A DNA stretch of 64,000 nucleotides from Deinococcus aerolatus (GCF_014647055.1 NZ_BMOL01000015.1:1-64000); one strand, 5' to 3'; shown: positions 1 to 11,333, counted from the stretch's first letter. The notes: generated by a model from the letters alone, not told the origin. A program made the numbers and translations.

Positions 1-180
1 TCAGCAGTGTGTTGAAAAATGACTTTTCTGATGCCTCGAGTATACCTGTTTAAACGGAATCCGTATGACTCATAGTCCGGCACGTGCAAGGTGTCTGGCA
101 CTGACCTCAGACTCATTCATGAGTTTGCCACAAGGGGAAATTTAAGGAAGTTGTGAGTCAGGATACAAGATGCTGAATAG
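1..180. other. AT-richer upstream region, no gene seen
   Basis: This stretch is visibly lower in GC than the rest of the window. I see no complete gene in it. A TATACC element at about 41-46 and the purine-rich AAGGAAG near 145-151 could serve the downstream GGDEF-EAL gene, but the spacing to the GTG at 181 is not convincing. The window edge prevents deciding whether it is the end of an upstream element. Confidence 0.4.
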
Positions 181-2202
181 GTGGCCTTCACTTTCCTTCT
201 TAAAGGGACAATTCCTGAACTGGCCGCTCCCCGGCTCAGGCTCATCCACAAATGGACGACCCATCTTCTACGCCCCGAACGTCAGCGCATTACCGCAATC
301 CTGATCCTGACCTTCCTGCCTTTGGCGCTGTTCGCCATCCTGGCCACGGTGGAAACCCAGCAACTGACCAGCAAGGCCTGGAACAGCGTGCAGCAGAGCG
401 ACCATTACCAGGCGGCACGCTATCAGGTTGGCGCTGAGGAGTCCCTGGAGCGCAAGTACCGCCTGGAGCCGTCGGCCGCAGTCCTGCAGCGTCACACGGA
501 CGCGGGCGCGGCTCTGGTTTCGATCCTGAAGACCCTCCGATCTGAGGTGGTGCCAGACGAACAGCGCCAGATCGACGGCATCCTACGGTTGCACAAGCAG
601 TACCTGGACGCGGTTCATACGCAGCTCTTCCCTGCGGTGGACGCTCACGATCTGGCCCGACAGACGGCAGTGGACACCGGGCTGATCGATCCCATGTTCG
701 ATACGCTTCAGGAGGAGGTCAACAAGGCCTCTGTCGCGCACAATATGGTGGCCAAGCAGCATGTTCGCCAGCTGATGTGGATCCAGAAGGCCTTGGTGGT
801 GGTCACGCCGTTGGTCTTCATCCTTGGGCTGTGTGTAATGTGCTACTTCTGGTTCAAGTTCCAACTGCAGCAGACCCGCCTTGATGAAGTGACCTCACAA
901 GCCATGGCCCACCTGAAGACTGAGGCGACGACCGACAGCTTGACCGCATTGGGCAATCACCGCGCCTTCCAGGAGGCACTTGGGGAGATGATGCAGCGCA
1001 TGACATCTGGCGGCCAAGGCTTCACGCTGGCGCGACTGGATATCGACGAATTCAAGCTGATCAACGACAGGTACGGTCACCTGCGAGGCGATCAGACGCT
1101 GATCGACCTTGGCCGGATCCTGACCGCACAGTTCCCGGGACATGCCTACCGTGTGGGTGGCGACGAATTCGCGCTGCTGATGCCAGGCGACGGGGATCGG
1201 GCTATGCCGCTGCTGAACAGCCTATCCGCCACGCTCAGGCACGAACAGCTGCCCACCCTCAGCGTGGGGCTCATGTCGGCAAGTCAGGCAATCAGCAGTC
1301 CCGATGACCTGCAGCAGCAGGCCGATCAGGCGCTCTATGAGGCCAAGCGGCAAGGCCGCGACCGGATCGTGACCTTTCAGTCCATCGCCGATCGGGCAAC
1401 GCTGACAGGCCACGACCAGGTTGTTTCGTTCCGCAACCTGTTGATGGCTGGCCACATGGACATCGCTTTCCAGCCAATCTGGAGTTGCCCACCTGACGAC
1501 CAAAGTACGGTGACACTCCTCGGCTTCGAGGCCCTGGCGAGGCCGGCAGCCGGCTCAGGCTTTGCCGGACCACAGGAACTGTTCGACCTTGCGGCCCGCC
1601 TGAACCGCAGCCTCGCGCTGGACGACTTATGTTGGTCAAGCACCCTGAAGCGCTGCCACGGTCTCCCCGCCGGCGCCCTGCTGTTTTTGAACCTCACCCC
1701 GCAGACGCTTGACCAGGAGACGCCACTCGCGCCCCGGCTGCTGGCCGCCGTGAACGCAGCAGGCTTGCATCCGGGCCAGATCGTTCTCGAGGTCACGGAA
1801 CGGAGCGTTGGACACATGTCTGCTGTGCTTCATCAGGCAAAGTTGCTGCGGGACGCTGGCTTCCGACTGGCCCTCGACGACGTTGGCGCTGGCAACGCTG
1901 GACTTGAGATGCTGCGGCAGTTGCACGTGGACTTCGTCAAGATTGACCGCAGCGTGGTCAGCGCCGCGCCCATGGATACCGTTACCAACGGTGTCCTGGC
2001 CGCCATCATGGCGTATGCCCGGGTGACCGGCGTGCGCGTGATCATCGAGGGTATCGAGACGGCGGACATGCTGAGAAACGGGACATCGATGGGGGCCGAC
2101 GTAGCGCACGGGCATCTGCTGGCGGCGCAGGGGTATCTACTGGGACGGCCCGGCACGAATTTTGACGTCATGCCCCCAGTACTGGACAACTTCACTCAGT
2201 AG
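181..2202 (+). CDS. Membrane-anchored GGDEF-EAL c-di-GMP turnover protein
   Basis: The 673-residue protein has two hydrophobic segments, at about residues 36-56 and 205-228. They enclose a roughly 150-residue extracytoplasmic region of unknown ligand. A GGDEF domain follows with an intact GGDEF motif at about residue 326, then an EAL domain with its Glu at about residue 450. The EAL landmarks LEVTER, KIDRS, IIEGIET and GYLLGRP are present, so diguanylate cyclase, phosphodiesterase or both are possible. The usual DDFGTG loop reads DDVGAG, and no RxxD inhibitory site is seen five residues before GGDEF. The start is a GTG with no clear ribosome-binding site, so the true N-terminus may lie further in. 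The gene is lower in GC than its neighbours and sits beside a tRNA gene. Confidence 0.9.
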   Translation: MAFTFLLKGTIPELAAPRLRLIHKWTTHLLRPERQRITAILILTFLPLALFAILATVETQQLTSKAWNSVQQSDHYQAARYQVGAEESLERKYRLEPSAAVLQRHTDAGAALVSILKTLRSEVVPDEQRQIDGILRLHKQYLDAVHTQLFPAVDAHDLARQTAVDTGLIDPMFDTLQEEVNKASVAHNMVAKQHVRQLMWIQKALVVVTPLVFILGLCVMCYFWFKFQLQQTRLDEVTSQAMAHLKTEATTDSLTALGNHRAFQEALGEMMQRMTSGGQGFTLARLDIDEFKLINDRYGHLRGDQTLIDLGRILTAQFPGHAYRVGGDEFALLMPGDGDRAMPLLNSLSATLRHEQLPTLSVGLMSASQAISSPDDLQQQADQALYEAKRQGRDRIVTFQSIADRATLTGHDQVVSFRNLLMAGHMDIAFQPIWSCPPDDQSTVTLLGFEALARPAAGSGFAGPQELFDLAARLNRSLALDDLCWSSTLKRCHGLPAGALLFLNLTPQTLDQETPLAPRLLAAVNAAGLHPGQIVLEVTERSVGHMSAVLHQAKLLRDAGFRLALDDVGAGNAGLEMLRQLHVDFVKIDRSVVSAAPMDTVTNGVLAAIMAYARVTGVRVIIEGIETADMLRNGTSMGADVAHGHLLAAQGYLLGRPGTNFDVMPPVLDNFTQ

Positions 2203-2452
2203 CCGACAACCCCAGTGAGCCGCTCCTGACCTGAACGCGGACAGGTTTATGGGATCGGCTCACGTTGAGCCGGGTCTCTAGTCGAAACCGTCCAAACTTT
2301 GGGGCCACCGCAGGAAAGGGCGGCCCGAAAGTTGGGGGCCAGGACAGTTGGCCTCACGCACGCAACGTTTGTCCAATACGTTTCGACGCACTACTACACC
2401 GCTACTACACCGGAAGGCCGAAAACGAACCCTCTAACCGCCGACCACAAATA
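2203..2452. other. Intergenic region next to tRNA-Val with an 11-bp tandem repeat
   Basis: No convincing gene is present. A short open frame at 2265-2453 has no recognisable features and is likely spurious. The 11-bp unit CTACTACACCG occurs twice in tandem at 2391-2412. The region abuts the 3' end of a tRNA gene, a common integration site, but I see no integrase and no duplicated tRNA end. Confidence 0.5.
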
Positions 2453-2453
2453 G

Positions 2454-2480
2454 AAAACCCCGCGCTAGGCGGGACTTTTT
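2454..2480 (-). terminator. Terminator of tRNA-Val
   Basis: A five-base-pair GC stem (CCCGC/GCGGG, 2459-2473) lies just downstream of the tRNA 3' end. It is flanked by AAAA on one side and TTTTT on the other, so it could act in both directions. Confidence 0.6.
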
Positions 2481-2482
2481 GT

Positions 2483-2557
2483 TGGTGGGCGGTATAGGAT
2501 TTGAACCTACGACCACTCGCTTGTAAGGCGAACGCTCTACCGCTGAGCTAACCGCCC
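2483..2557 (-). tRNA. tRNA-Val (anticodon TAC)
   Basis: Read on the minus strand, the 75-nt sequence folds as a cloverleaf. The acceptor GGGCGGT (2557-2551) pairs with ACCGCCC, the D arm is GCTC/GAGC, and the anticodon loop CTTACAA gives anticodon TAC, which reads valine GTA codons. The T arm contains GGTTCAAATCC and the 3' CCA is encoded (2485-2483). A promoter with correct spacing lies immediately upstream and a terminator immediately downstream, so the gene appears monocistronic. Confidence 0.95.
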
Positions 2558-2570
2558 ACACCGGGGGCCT

Positions 2571-2599
2571 ATGCTACGGGGTCAGGCGGAAAGGTTCAA
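2571..2599 (-). promoter_or_regulatory. Promoter of tRNA-Val
   Basis: On the minus strand TTGAAC (2599-2594) and TAGCAT (2576-2571) are separated by exactly 17 nt, a near-consensus housekeeping sigma promoter that places transcription start a few bases before the tRNA 5' end. Confidence 0.7.
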
Positions 2600-2617
2600 G
2601 GGGTCCGGGACAGTAGC

Positions 2618-2646
2618 CCGCCTGTGGGGCAGGCTTCCACAGGCGG
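2618..2646. repeat. 10-bp inverted repeat (hairpin)
   Basis: CCGCCTGTGG at 2618-2627 is perfectly inverted at 2637-2646 with a 9-nt loop. No T-run follows on either strand. It lies downstream of the PAP2-like gene and may be a weak terminator or an mRNA 3'-end structure. Confidence 0.5.
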
Positions 2647-2709
2647 CACGCGGGTGATTCCCTTCCCCACCCCGCATCTCCTGACTGCCGCGCCGCCTGT
2701 CCACGGGAG

Positions 2710-3151
2710 TTACAGCACCCGGAAGGCCAGAAAGCCCGCGCCGATACCCAGAAGGATGCCCATCAGCACTTCCAGATAGGTATGGCCCAGCAACACCCGC
2801 ACTGGCAGCGGCGCGAAGCCCGCACGCACCACGTCACGCAGTTCGCTGATCAGCTCGTTAAGCAGGGCGCCCTGCTGGCCGCTGGCGTGGCGTACGCCCG
2901 TCGCGTCATACATGACGATCATGCCGAAAACGGCGCTGACGGCAAAGGCCGCGCTGCCCACGCCCTCGGACAGGCCGACGCCGGTGTTCAGGGCGGCCAC
3001 CATGGCGCTGTGGCTGCTGGGCATGCCACCCGTTTCCATAAAGGCCGCAGGCCGCCAGCGCCGCTCGATCAGCAGAATCAGAAAAACCTTGATGAGCTGC
3101 GCGCTGGTGGAGGCCAGGATGGCCGTCCACAGCCAGCGGTTGCTCAGCAGC

Positions 3152-3168
<17 letters not shown>
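2710..3168 (-). CDS. Divergent PAP2 family (YuiD/DUF212-like) membrane protein
   Basis: The protein of about 152 residues contains the family signature GGMPSSHSAMV and the later YDATGVRHASG and LGHTYLEVL blocks. These match the small divergent PAP2 family whose founding members include YuiD. Several hydrophobic helices place it in the inner membrane. A phosphatase activity on a lipid phosphate is inferred from distant PAP2 homology only. I chose the GTG at 3168 because a GAGG lies six bases ahead of it; the GTG at 3174 would have no spacing. The start lies within the 3' end of folD, so the two are co-transcribed and probably coupled. Confidence 0.85.
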
Positions 3169-4032
<864 letters not shown>

Positions 4033-4036
<4 letters not shown>

Positions 4037-4524
4037 TCCTGCTCCGCCTGCGGTCCGGCGAGCGCGGTCTTCATGCTGCGGCTCAGGCCCGCCAGCACGC
4101 CGTTCACGAAACGTCCGGAATCATCACCCCCGAACTTGCGGGCGATGCGTACGGCGCTCTCGATCACCGGGGGGTGGGGCTCGGCGGTGTGGCCCATCTC
4201 GAAGGTGGCCAGCCGCAGCACGTTCAGGTCCGTCTGGGCCATCTGCCCGAAGCTCCAACCACGGATGGTGCGGTGCAGCGTCTCGTCGATCTCGGCGCGG
4301 CGCGCTCCGATGCCGTCCACCAGCTCGCGGGCGAAGGTCAGGGCCTCCTCGTTCAGGCGCGGGAAGGTGTCGTCGCCGTCGCGCATCTGGCCCTCGCTGC
4401 GGGTAAACACCGTGTCCAGCGGCAGGTCACCCCGGTCCGCCTCGAACAGCACGCGGAAGGCAAATTCGCGGGCGGCGCGGCGGGTACCGACCGGCTGGAC
4501 GGCCTTGTCCCGGCGGCGGGTCAA
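4033..4524 (-). CDS. nusB: Transcription antitermination factor NusB
   Basis: NusB binds boxA RNA together with S10 (NusE) and supports rRNA antitermination. The basic N-terminus [16 protein letters not shown] and the C-terminal block [15 protein letters not shown] are diagnostic. I place the start at a TTG (4524) that overlaps the stop of the upstream Asp23 gene as TTGA and has GGGGG at good spacing. That gives about 163 residues. A GTG at 4560 inside the upstream gene is the alternative. Confidence 0.95.
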
Positions 4525-4910
4525 GACAGCCCCCGAACGGCGGGCGCGGCGGGAACGCACACGCCCTGAACGGTGACGTTGACGGCCCGGACCTTCAGGC
4601 CGGTCATCAGCTCAATGTTCTCGCACACGGCGCGCTGCACCTGCTGGGACACGCCCATCAGATTCTGCCCGAAATCCACGTTCAGGCCCACGTCCACACT
4701 GACGCTGCCGCCGTCGCGGGTCACCCGCAGGGCGCGGGGTTTGCGGGCGCTGCTCTGGTTGCGCAGCACCTCGCCCATATTCAGCGGCGCGGAGGCGACC
4801 TCGGTGCCCTCGATGCCGGTGATGGTGGTGGCGGCGATGTCCATCAGGACGCTCTTGCTGATCTCGACTTCGGAACTGGGGGTGTTGGACTGAGTTGGGT
4901 TGCTTGCCAT
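4521..4910 (-). CDS. Asp23/Gls24 family protein
   Basis: This 129-residue protein contains the family's conserved core, with [16 protein letters not shown] followed by [27 protein letters not shown]. In Firmicutes, Asp23 is a membrane-associated envelope stress protein; in other phyla the role is unclear. The ATG at 4910 follows a GGAGG by ten bases, which excludes the longer upstream frame. It is the first gene of the operon leading to nusB and folD, an arrangement also common in Firmicutes. Confidence 0.9.
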   Translation of the reverse strand: MASNPTQSNTPSSEVEISKSVLMDIAATTITGIEGTEVASAPLNMGEVLRNQSSARKPRALRVTRDGGSVSVDVGLNVDFGQNLMGVSQQVQRAVCENIELMTGLKVRAVNVTVQGVCVPAAPAVRGLS

Positions 4911-5113
4911 GATGGGAATGCCTCCGCGCGCGGGCCGAGTGGTGCGCCGCGCCAGTACGCGACAGTTTAGAGGGTTGTGGGCAGTAACGCGCGGGACGGG
5001 CGGCGAAGGAGGCCCTCTCACATCTTCAGGGAACGGCGGCGGGGCGGGCAGATGAGGCTTGCCCCGCCGCTGCACGTCCGGTTGTCCAGCTTCTCAGGCC
5101 GCGCCTGTCTCCT

Positions 5114-7234
5114 CTACCCCTGCTCTTCCACCCCTTTTTCGGCCAGCAGGGCCGCCAGCCCGGCCTCGTCCAGCACGTCCACCCCCAGTTCCTGCGCGCG
5201 GGTCAGCTTGCTGCCGGCGTCCTCCCCGGCAATCAGGTAGGAGGTCTTGCCGGTCACGCTGCCGGTCACTCGGCCCCCGGCGGCCTCCAGCTCGGCCTTG
5301 ATGGCGTCGCGCGGGCGGCCCAGGCTGCCGGTGATGACGAAATTCAGCCCGCGCAACTGTTCGCCGCGCCGGACCTCCTCCGCCTGCGGATTGACGCCTG
5401 CCGCCTTCAGTTTGTTCAGCAGCGTGACGTAACTGTCGGTTTTCAGGGCCACCGCCACGCTCGCGCCGATCACCTTGCCCAGGCCCGGCACGGCCTCGAT
5501 CTGCTCGGGGGTGGCGGCCATCAGCGCGTCCAGCGTGCCAAAGGCCCCGGCCAGCGCCCTGGCATTGCGCTCGCCCACGTGGTCCAGGCCCAGCGCGTTG
5601 ATCAGGCGCCACAGCGGGCGGGTCTTGCTGGCCTCCAGCTCGGCCAGAATGTTCCCGGCCTTCTTCTCGCCGCCGCGCTCCAGCCCGGCCAGCGTCCCGG
5701 CGTCCAGAGCGTACAGGTCGGCCGCGTCGTGGATCAGGCCCGATGTCAGCAACTGCGCGATCAGCTTGCTGCCCACCCCCGCAATGTCCATCGCGCCGCG
5801 CGAGACAAAGTACTCCACGAGTTTGTAGGTCTGCGCCGGGCAGGCCGGGTTGGTGCAGTACGTGTTGGCATCCTCGGGATCGCGCGTGACCGGCTGGCCG
5901 CACTCCGGACAGGTATCGGGAAAGACGAAGGGCTGCGCATCTGACGGGCGTTTTTCCTTGACCACGCGCATGATCTGCGGAATCACGCCGCCGGACTTGC
6001 GGACCACCACCGTATCCCCGACGCGCAGATCCAGATCCCGCACGAAATCCTCGTTGTGCAGGGTGGCCTTGCTGACGGTGCTGCCCTCGATCAGGCGGGG
6101 CGAGAGATGCGCCAGTGGCGTCAGCTTGCCGGTGCGGCCCACGTTCACGCTGATGCTCCCCAGCACCGTCTCCACCTCCTCCACCGGGAACTTGTAGGCA
6201 ATCGCCCAGCGTGGAGCGCGGCTGGTGAATCCCGCCTCCTCCTGAAGTCTCAGGGAATCGAGTTTGAACACCGTGCCGTCGGCGTCGAACTCGAAGGACT
6301 GACGCTGGGCGGTCATGCGGGCGTGGTAGTCGGCGGCGGCGTCAATCCCAGCCAGCTGCTCGCTGTAGCGGCTGATGGAAAAGCCCTGGGCGTTCAGCCA
6401 GGCCAGCACCTCGCCTTGGGTGGTGGCGGGGACGCCGTCGCGTTTGCCCAGCGCGTAAAAGACGGCCTTGAGGTTGCGGGTGCGCGTTACTTCCGGGTCT
6501 TTCTGGCGCAGGGCACCCGCCGCGCCGTTGCGGGGGTTCTTCAGCAGCGGGGTGCCCAGTTCCTCGGCCTGCGCGTTGTAGGCGGCAAAGTCTGCCCGGC
6601 TCATGTAGACCTCGCCGCGCACCTCTATCTCACCACCTGGCAGCTCGCCGGTCAGGTTTTTCAGCACGGTGGGAATGCCCGGCACCGTCGCCACCTGCGC
6701 GGTCACGAGCTCGCCAACTGAGCCGTTGCCGCGCGTGGCGGCCCACTGCAACTGCCCGCCCTTGTAATACAGATTCACACTCAGGCCGTCGACCTTCAGC
6801 TCCCCGGTAAACACGAAATCGTCGTGCTCGGGCGGCAGGTTCAGTGAGCGGGCCAGCTTCTCGCGCCAGTCACTGAGTTCAGCGTCGTCGAAGGCGTTGT
6901 CCAGGCTGGTCATCGGGGTGGGATGGCTCACCGGCTGGAAGGCCGTGCTGGGAGCGCCGCCCACCGCCTGCGCGGGGCTGGTGTCCGCCCCCAGCTGCTG
7001 CGCGGCCTGGGCAGCCCATCCGGGGTTGGCAGCCTCCAGGCCACGCAGGCGCCTCACCAGCGCGTCGTATTCACTGTCGGGAATGGTGGGCGCGTCCTGC
7101 TCGTGGTAGGCGCGGTTGTGGCGGGCAATCTCGGCGCTCAGCGCCAGATAATCCCCATACCCACCGGGGCCGTTCTCACTGGGGTCACACTCACTGGGCC
7201 CGTTCTCAAGGGGCGCAAACTCGGCCTGATCCAT
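5114..7234 (-). CDS. ligA: NAD-dependent DNA ligase
   Basis: LigA seals nicks during replication and repair. The 706-residue chain has the full bacterial architecture: an Ia/adenylation domain with KVDG at residues 147-150 (active-site Lys), an OB fold, a four-cysteine zinc finger (CPEC and later CTNPAC), helix-hairpin-helix repeats, and a C-terminal BRCT domain of about 75 residues. The N-terminus carries a roughly 28-residue extension in which [13 protein letters not shown] segments repeat. A TACGCT element six bases before the ATG suggests a leaderless message. Confidence 0.98.
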   Translation of the reverse strand: MDQAEFAPLENGPSECDPSENGPGGYGDYLALSAEIARHNRAYHEQDAPTIPDSEYDALVRRLRGLEAANPGWAAQAAQQLGADTSPAQAVGGAPSTAFQPVSHPTPMTSLDNAFDDAELSDWREKLARSLNLPPEHDDFVFTGELKVDGLSVNLYYKGGQLQWAATRGNGSVGELVTAQVATVPGIPTVLKNLTGELPGGEIEVRGEVYMSRADFAAYNAQAEELGTPLLKNPRNGAAGALRQKDPEVTRTRNLKAVFYALGKRDGVPATTQGEVLAWLNAQGFSISRYSEQLAGIDAAADYHARMTAQRQSFEFDADGTVFKLDSLRLQEEAGFTSRAPRWAIAYKFPVEEVETVLGSISVNVGRTGKLTPLAHLSPRLIEGSTVSKATLHNEDFVRDLDLRVGDTVVVRKSGGVIPQIMRVVKEKRPSDAQPFVFPDTCPECGQPVTRDPEDANTYCTNPACPAQTYKLVEYFVSRGAMDIAGVGSKLIAQLLTSGLIHDAADLYALDAGTLAGLERGGEKKAGNILAELEASKTRPLWRLINALGLDHVGERNARALAGAFGTLDALMAATPEQIEAVPGLGKVIGASVAVALKTDSYVTLLNKLKAAGVNPQAEEVRRGEQLRGLNFVITGSLGRPRDAIKAELEAAGGRVTGSVTGKTSYLIAGEDAGSKLTRAQELGVDVLDEAGLAALLAEKGVEEQG

Positions 7235-7240
7235 GCCAAA

Positions 7241-7246
7241 AGCGTA
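7241..7246 (-). promoter_or_regulatory. -10 element for ligA (leaderless type)
   Basis: TACGCT on the minus strand ends six bases before the ligA ATG (7234), so transcription would start at or next to the start codon. Confidence 0.5.
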
Positions 7247-7358
7247 GCACCTGCGTCCGGTTCAGCTGGAGGCGAAATGATGCCCGCGCTCCGCCCGCAC
7301 CGACGCCCGCCTGCCGCACTCCTCGTACCCCCATCAGGTGCAGGTCACCGCGGCGTGT

Positions 7359-7386
7359 TCAGATGACGGCGCAGTTTTCGTATACT
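7359..7386 (+). promoter_or_regulatory. Promoter of the BMP-family binding protein gene
   Basis: TTCAGA (7359-7364) and TATACT (7381-7386) are separated by 16 nt. A leader of about 55 nt with a GGAGG at 7435-7439 then precedes the ATG at 7446. Confidence 0.55.
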
Positions 7387-7445
7387 GTGTTCAAGCAACC
7401 CACATGCCTGCTGTCTAGGCACAGCCCCAAACTGGAGGATTCACC

Positions 7446-8543
<1,098 letters not shown>

Positions 8544-8561
8544 GCCTCATCCCTTCTCAGA

Positions 8562-8590
8562 GGGCGGTCCCGCGTGGGCCGCCTTCTTGT
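8562..8590 (+). terminator. Terminator after the BMP gene
   Basis: An imperfect stem GGCGG-CCC/GGG-CCGCC with one bulge is followed by the T-rich TTCTTGTTGT. Confidence 0.6.
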
Positions 8591-8680
8591 TGTGTTGACT
8601 TTTTGTACTGTCTTTCTGTGCCGGCTTTTTGCTCTGCACCGCCCTGCCGGCCAGTCTCCAGGGCGTGCCATTCTGAGGGC

Positions 8681-9484
8681 ATGACAGACCGCCCCCCGCC
8701 TCTGCGCGATCAGCTTGTGATCGTCACGCCCCACCCGTCCGGGCAGCTCCCGGCACAGATCCTGCGGCAGATGCTGGGGGACGACATGTTCGACACCCCG
8801 AAGCGCGAGGCGTTTCTGCGGCGCCTCTTTCTGGACGGGGACGCCTACACGGACCTGCTGTACTCGCTGCCCGGCGCGCGGCATGTCCAGGCGCCCTGGA
8901 GCCGCTTTGCCGTGGACCTCAACCGCGACCGCGTGGACCGCGTGGACAACGGCGTGATCAAGGCCACCGATTTTGACCGTCAGCCGCTGTATCCGCCCGA
9001 CACCCAGATTCCGGAAGATGAACGCGAAGGACGCCTGCGGCGCATCTGGGACACCTTCGACGCGGCGGTGGCTGCAGAACTTTCCGGCGCACGGCTGATG
9101 ATCGTGGGCCACAGCATGGCCCCCCACGGTCCCCGGCTGGGCCAGGACACCGGCACGCCGCGCCCTGCCATTTGCCTGATGCCCGGCACACCAGACGCCC
9201 CCACCTTTCCGCACGACCGGTGGGCGGCCCTGAAGGCTGCTGCCGAGCATGCTTTTGAGAGCGTGATCGCCGCCAGCGCCTTTGAGCGCGTGACCATCGG
9301 CGAGCCGTGGAGCACCGACACCCTGAGCCTGAACCACAGCCGGCGCAGCGGCGTTCCGGCTTTCGGCATCGAGTTCAACGCGGGCCTGCATCTCAGGGAC
9401 GGACAGCCGGTAGACAGCGCCATGCGGGGGATAAACGCGGCTTTCGCGGTGTTCGCAGACGCGGCGCTGGCCCTGGTGGGCTGA
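8681..9484 (+). CDS. N-formylglutamate amidohydrolase family protein
   Basis: The 267-residue protein matches the N-formylglutamate deformylase/amidohydrolase fold. It has an early VIVTPHPSG metal-site strand, DLNRDRVD, LMIVGHSMAP, and the late LSLNHSRRSGVPAFGIEFN block. Family members hydrolyse N-formyl-L-glutamate in histidine degradation, but no hut genes are nearby, so the substrate is uncertain. The ATG at 8681 has a GAGGG just ahead of it; the longer upstream frame lacks support. Confidence 0.85.
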   Translation: MTDRPPPLRDQLVIVTPHPSGQLPAQILRQMLGDDMFDTPKREAFLRRLFLDGDAYTDLLYSLPGARHVQAPWSRFAVDLNRDRVDRVDNGVIKATDFDRQPLYPPDTQIPEDEREGRLRRIWDTFDAAVAAELSGARLMIVGHSMAPHGPRLGQDTGTPRPAICLMPGTPDAPTFPHDRWAALKAAAEHAFESVIAASAFERVTIGEPWSTDTLSLNHSRRSGVPAFGIEFNAGLHLRDGQPVDSAMRGINAAFAVFADAALALVG

Positions 9485-9599
9485 GCCGCCTGTCCAGGCC
9501 TGTTCAGGACAAGTCGCCGGCGCTGGCCGCCGGGCCGCTTGACCTGATTGTGAATCCCGAACTGGCTGTGACCCTGGGCGAATGTGCCAGGGTAAGGAC

Positions 9600-10547
9600 A
9601 TGACTTCTCCTCTGCTCCCTCCGCACGCTCCCCGCCTGGGGTTGGGCCTGGCCGCCCTGGGCCGGCCCGGCTACATCAATCTGGGCCACGGAGATGACCT
9701 GACAGACAAGACCCCCCAGGCCATGCAGATCCACGCCTGGCACGTACTGGACACCGCCTGGGCTGCCGGCATCCGCTACTTCGACGCGGCCCGCAGCTAT
9801 GGCCGCGCCGAGGTCTTTCTGGGCGACTGGCTGCGCGCACGCGGTCACACGGCAACCGTCGGCAGCAAGTGGGGCTACACCTACGTCGCGGACTGGCGTA
9901 CCGACGCCGACACGCACGAGGTCAAGAGCCATGATCTGGACACGCTGGAGCGGCAATGGCCCGAAACCCTGGCGGCCCTGGGCCGCGCCCCGGACCTCTA
10001 CCTGATCCACTCCGCGACGCTGGAGACGGGCGTCCTGGAAAACCGGCGGGTGCTGTCACGGCTGGCCGAACTGGCCGGCGCCGGCGTGCGCGTGGGTCTG
10101 TCCACCAGCGGACCAGGGCAGGCCCACACGGTGCGGCGGGCCCTGGAGGTCACGGTGGACGGGGTCAACCCCTTCAGCGCCGTGCAGGCCACCTGGAACG
10201 TGCTGGAGCCGTCGGTCGGGGCGGCCCTGGCGGAGGCCCATGCGGCAGGCTGGTCTGTGGTGGTCAAGGAGGCGGTGGCCAACGGCAGGTTGACCGGACG
10301 CGCTGACCTTCCGCCCGCGCTGGCCCAGGTAGGCCACGAACTGAACGCTGGTCCCGACGCCGTGGCCCTGGCCGCCGCACTGGCCCAGCCGTGGGCCGAC
10401 GTGGTGCTGAGCGGCGCGACCACCTCGGAGCAGCTGGAGGGCAACCTGCGGGCGCTGACGCTGACGGGCGACTTCTCCGCGCTGGCAGGCCTGGCCGAGT
10501 CGCCGGAGGCCTACTGGCAGACGCGGGCGCGGCTGGCCTGGAACTGA
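9600..10547 (+). CDS. Aldo/keto reductase
   Basis: The 315-residue protein is a TIM-barrel NADPH-dependent oxidoreductase. The catalytic elements are visible: FDAARSYGRAE (Asp and Tyr), GSKWGY (Lys) and LIHSA (His). Later segments such as VVLSGATTSEQLEGNL form the cofactor-binding end. An AAGGA a few bases ahead of the ATG at 9600 decides this start over the in-frame ATG at 9582. It follows the N-formylglutamate gene by 115 bases and ends shortly before a convergent gene. Confidence 0.92.
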   Translation: MTSPLLPPHAPRLGLGLAALGRPGYINLGHGDDLTDKTPQAMQIHAWHVLDTAWAAGIRYFDAARSYGRAEVFLGDWLRARGHTATVGSKWGYTYVADWRTDADTHEVKSHDLDTLERQWPETLAALGRAPDLYLIHSATLETGVLENRRVLSRLAELAGAGVRVGLSTSGPGQAHTVRRALEVTVDGVNPFSAVQATWNVLEPSVGAALAEAHAAGWSVVVKEAVANGRLTGRADLPPALAQVGHELNAGPDAVALAAALAQPWADVVLSGATTSEQLEGNLRALTLTGDFSALAGLAESPEAYWQTRARLAWN

Positions 10548-10578
10548 GGCCAGGATCGGGAAGAGGGGGCTGGCCCCT

Positions 10579-11280
10579 TCAGCTGGCCCGCTCCTCCTTT
10601 CCGCCGTCCGCCACCTTCTGCAGACTGGGCCGGATGTTGACCAGTTCCGACGTGGCCGTGTGCCACACCAGCACCGGATCAATGCCGAAATAATCGTGCG
10701 CCACCAGATTGCGGATGTCGCGCAGATAGGCCCACGGCACCTGCGGGTGGCGGTCCTCCACGCTCTGCGGGATGAACTTGGTCGTCTCGCCCAGCCGCGC
10801 AAGGTTGCGCAGCACAGCGTCGCGGGTGCGCTCGTCGTCAAGAAAGCTGTCCAGTGTGTGGTCCGCCGTGTACTCGCGCACGCGGTCCAGGGCGTCCAGT
10901 ACGTCATAGAGCCGCCAGCGCCAGCGCTTGCGCCGGAAGGTGGTCTGCGGATGGCGCGGCACGTCCAGCACGTCCACCGCGTCACTGAGAATCTCGCGGC
11001 GCAGCTGCGGTTTCAGGCCGCCCTCGGTCAGGACGTCGATACGGCGGCGCAGGGTGTCCTCGAACAGGTCCTTGACGTGCATCAGGTCCAGCAGGCCCGC
11101 CTCGATGTCGAAATCCACCAGAAGGTCCACGTCTGACAGGTCCGTGGCCTCGCCGCGCGCCACCGAACCAAAAATCCGCACGCGCGACACGCCCATGCGG
11201 CGCCACTGGCCCTGCACGGAGCGAATGACGCGGGCCACCTCCTGCAGGCTGGTGTCGGGAAAGAGGGTCTGCTCAGGCAT
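10579..11280 (-). CDS. Single-chain MNT nucleotidyltransferase-HEPN (DUF86/HepT-like) fusion
   Basis: This 233-residue protein joins two domains normally encoded by the two genes of a HEPN/MNT toxin-antitoxin pair. Residues about 1-100 are a minimal nucleotidyltransferase with an exact GSx10DxD motif ([15 protein letters not shown]). Residues about 115-225 are a DUF86/HEPN domain, starting [21 protein letters not shown] and ending with an exact Rx4HxY motif (RNLVAHDY). In characterised pairs, the MNT partner AMPylates the Tyr of that motif and silences the HEPN RNase. The short linker between domains leaves no room for a lost start codon. The gene faces acpS with a TATGCT (11295-11290) six bases before an in-frame GTG (11283) that directly precedes the ATG, so GTG is an alternative start. 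Confidence 0.85.
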   Translation of the reverse strand: MPEQTLFPDTSLQEVARVIRSVQGQWRRMGVSRVRIFGSVARGEATDLSDVDLLVDFDIEAGLLDLMHVKDLFEDTLRRRIDVLTEGGLKPQLRREILSDAVDVLDVPRHPQTTFRRKRWRWRLYDVLDALDRVREYTADHTLDSFLDDERTRDAVLRNLARLGETTKFIPQSVEDRHPQVPWAYLRDIRNLVAHDYFGIDPVLVWHTATSELVNIRPSLQKVADGGKEERAS

Positions 11281-11320
11281 CACCGCCCGAGCATAGCGGC
11301 CCAGGGGGCAGGCCACGCAC

Positions 11321-11326
11321 TAGCAT
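11321..11326 (+). promoter_or_regulatory. -10 element for acpS (leaderless type)
   Basis: TAGCAT lies exactly seven bases before the acpS ATG at 11334, and no Shine-Dalgarno sequence is present. It is back to back with the TATGCT (11295-11290) of the divergent MNT-HEPN gene. Confidence 0.6.
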
Positions 11327-11333
11327 CACGGTC

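Noticed and set aside
2265..2453. 62-codon ORF next to tRNA-Val
   Set aside because: It has no ribosome-binding site or family resemblance, and its 3' end runs into the terminator of the tRNA.
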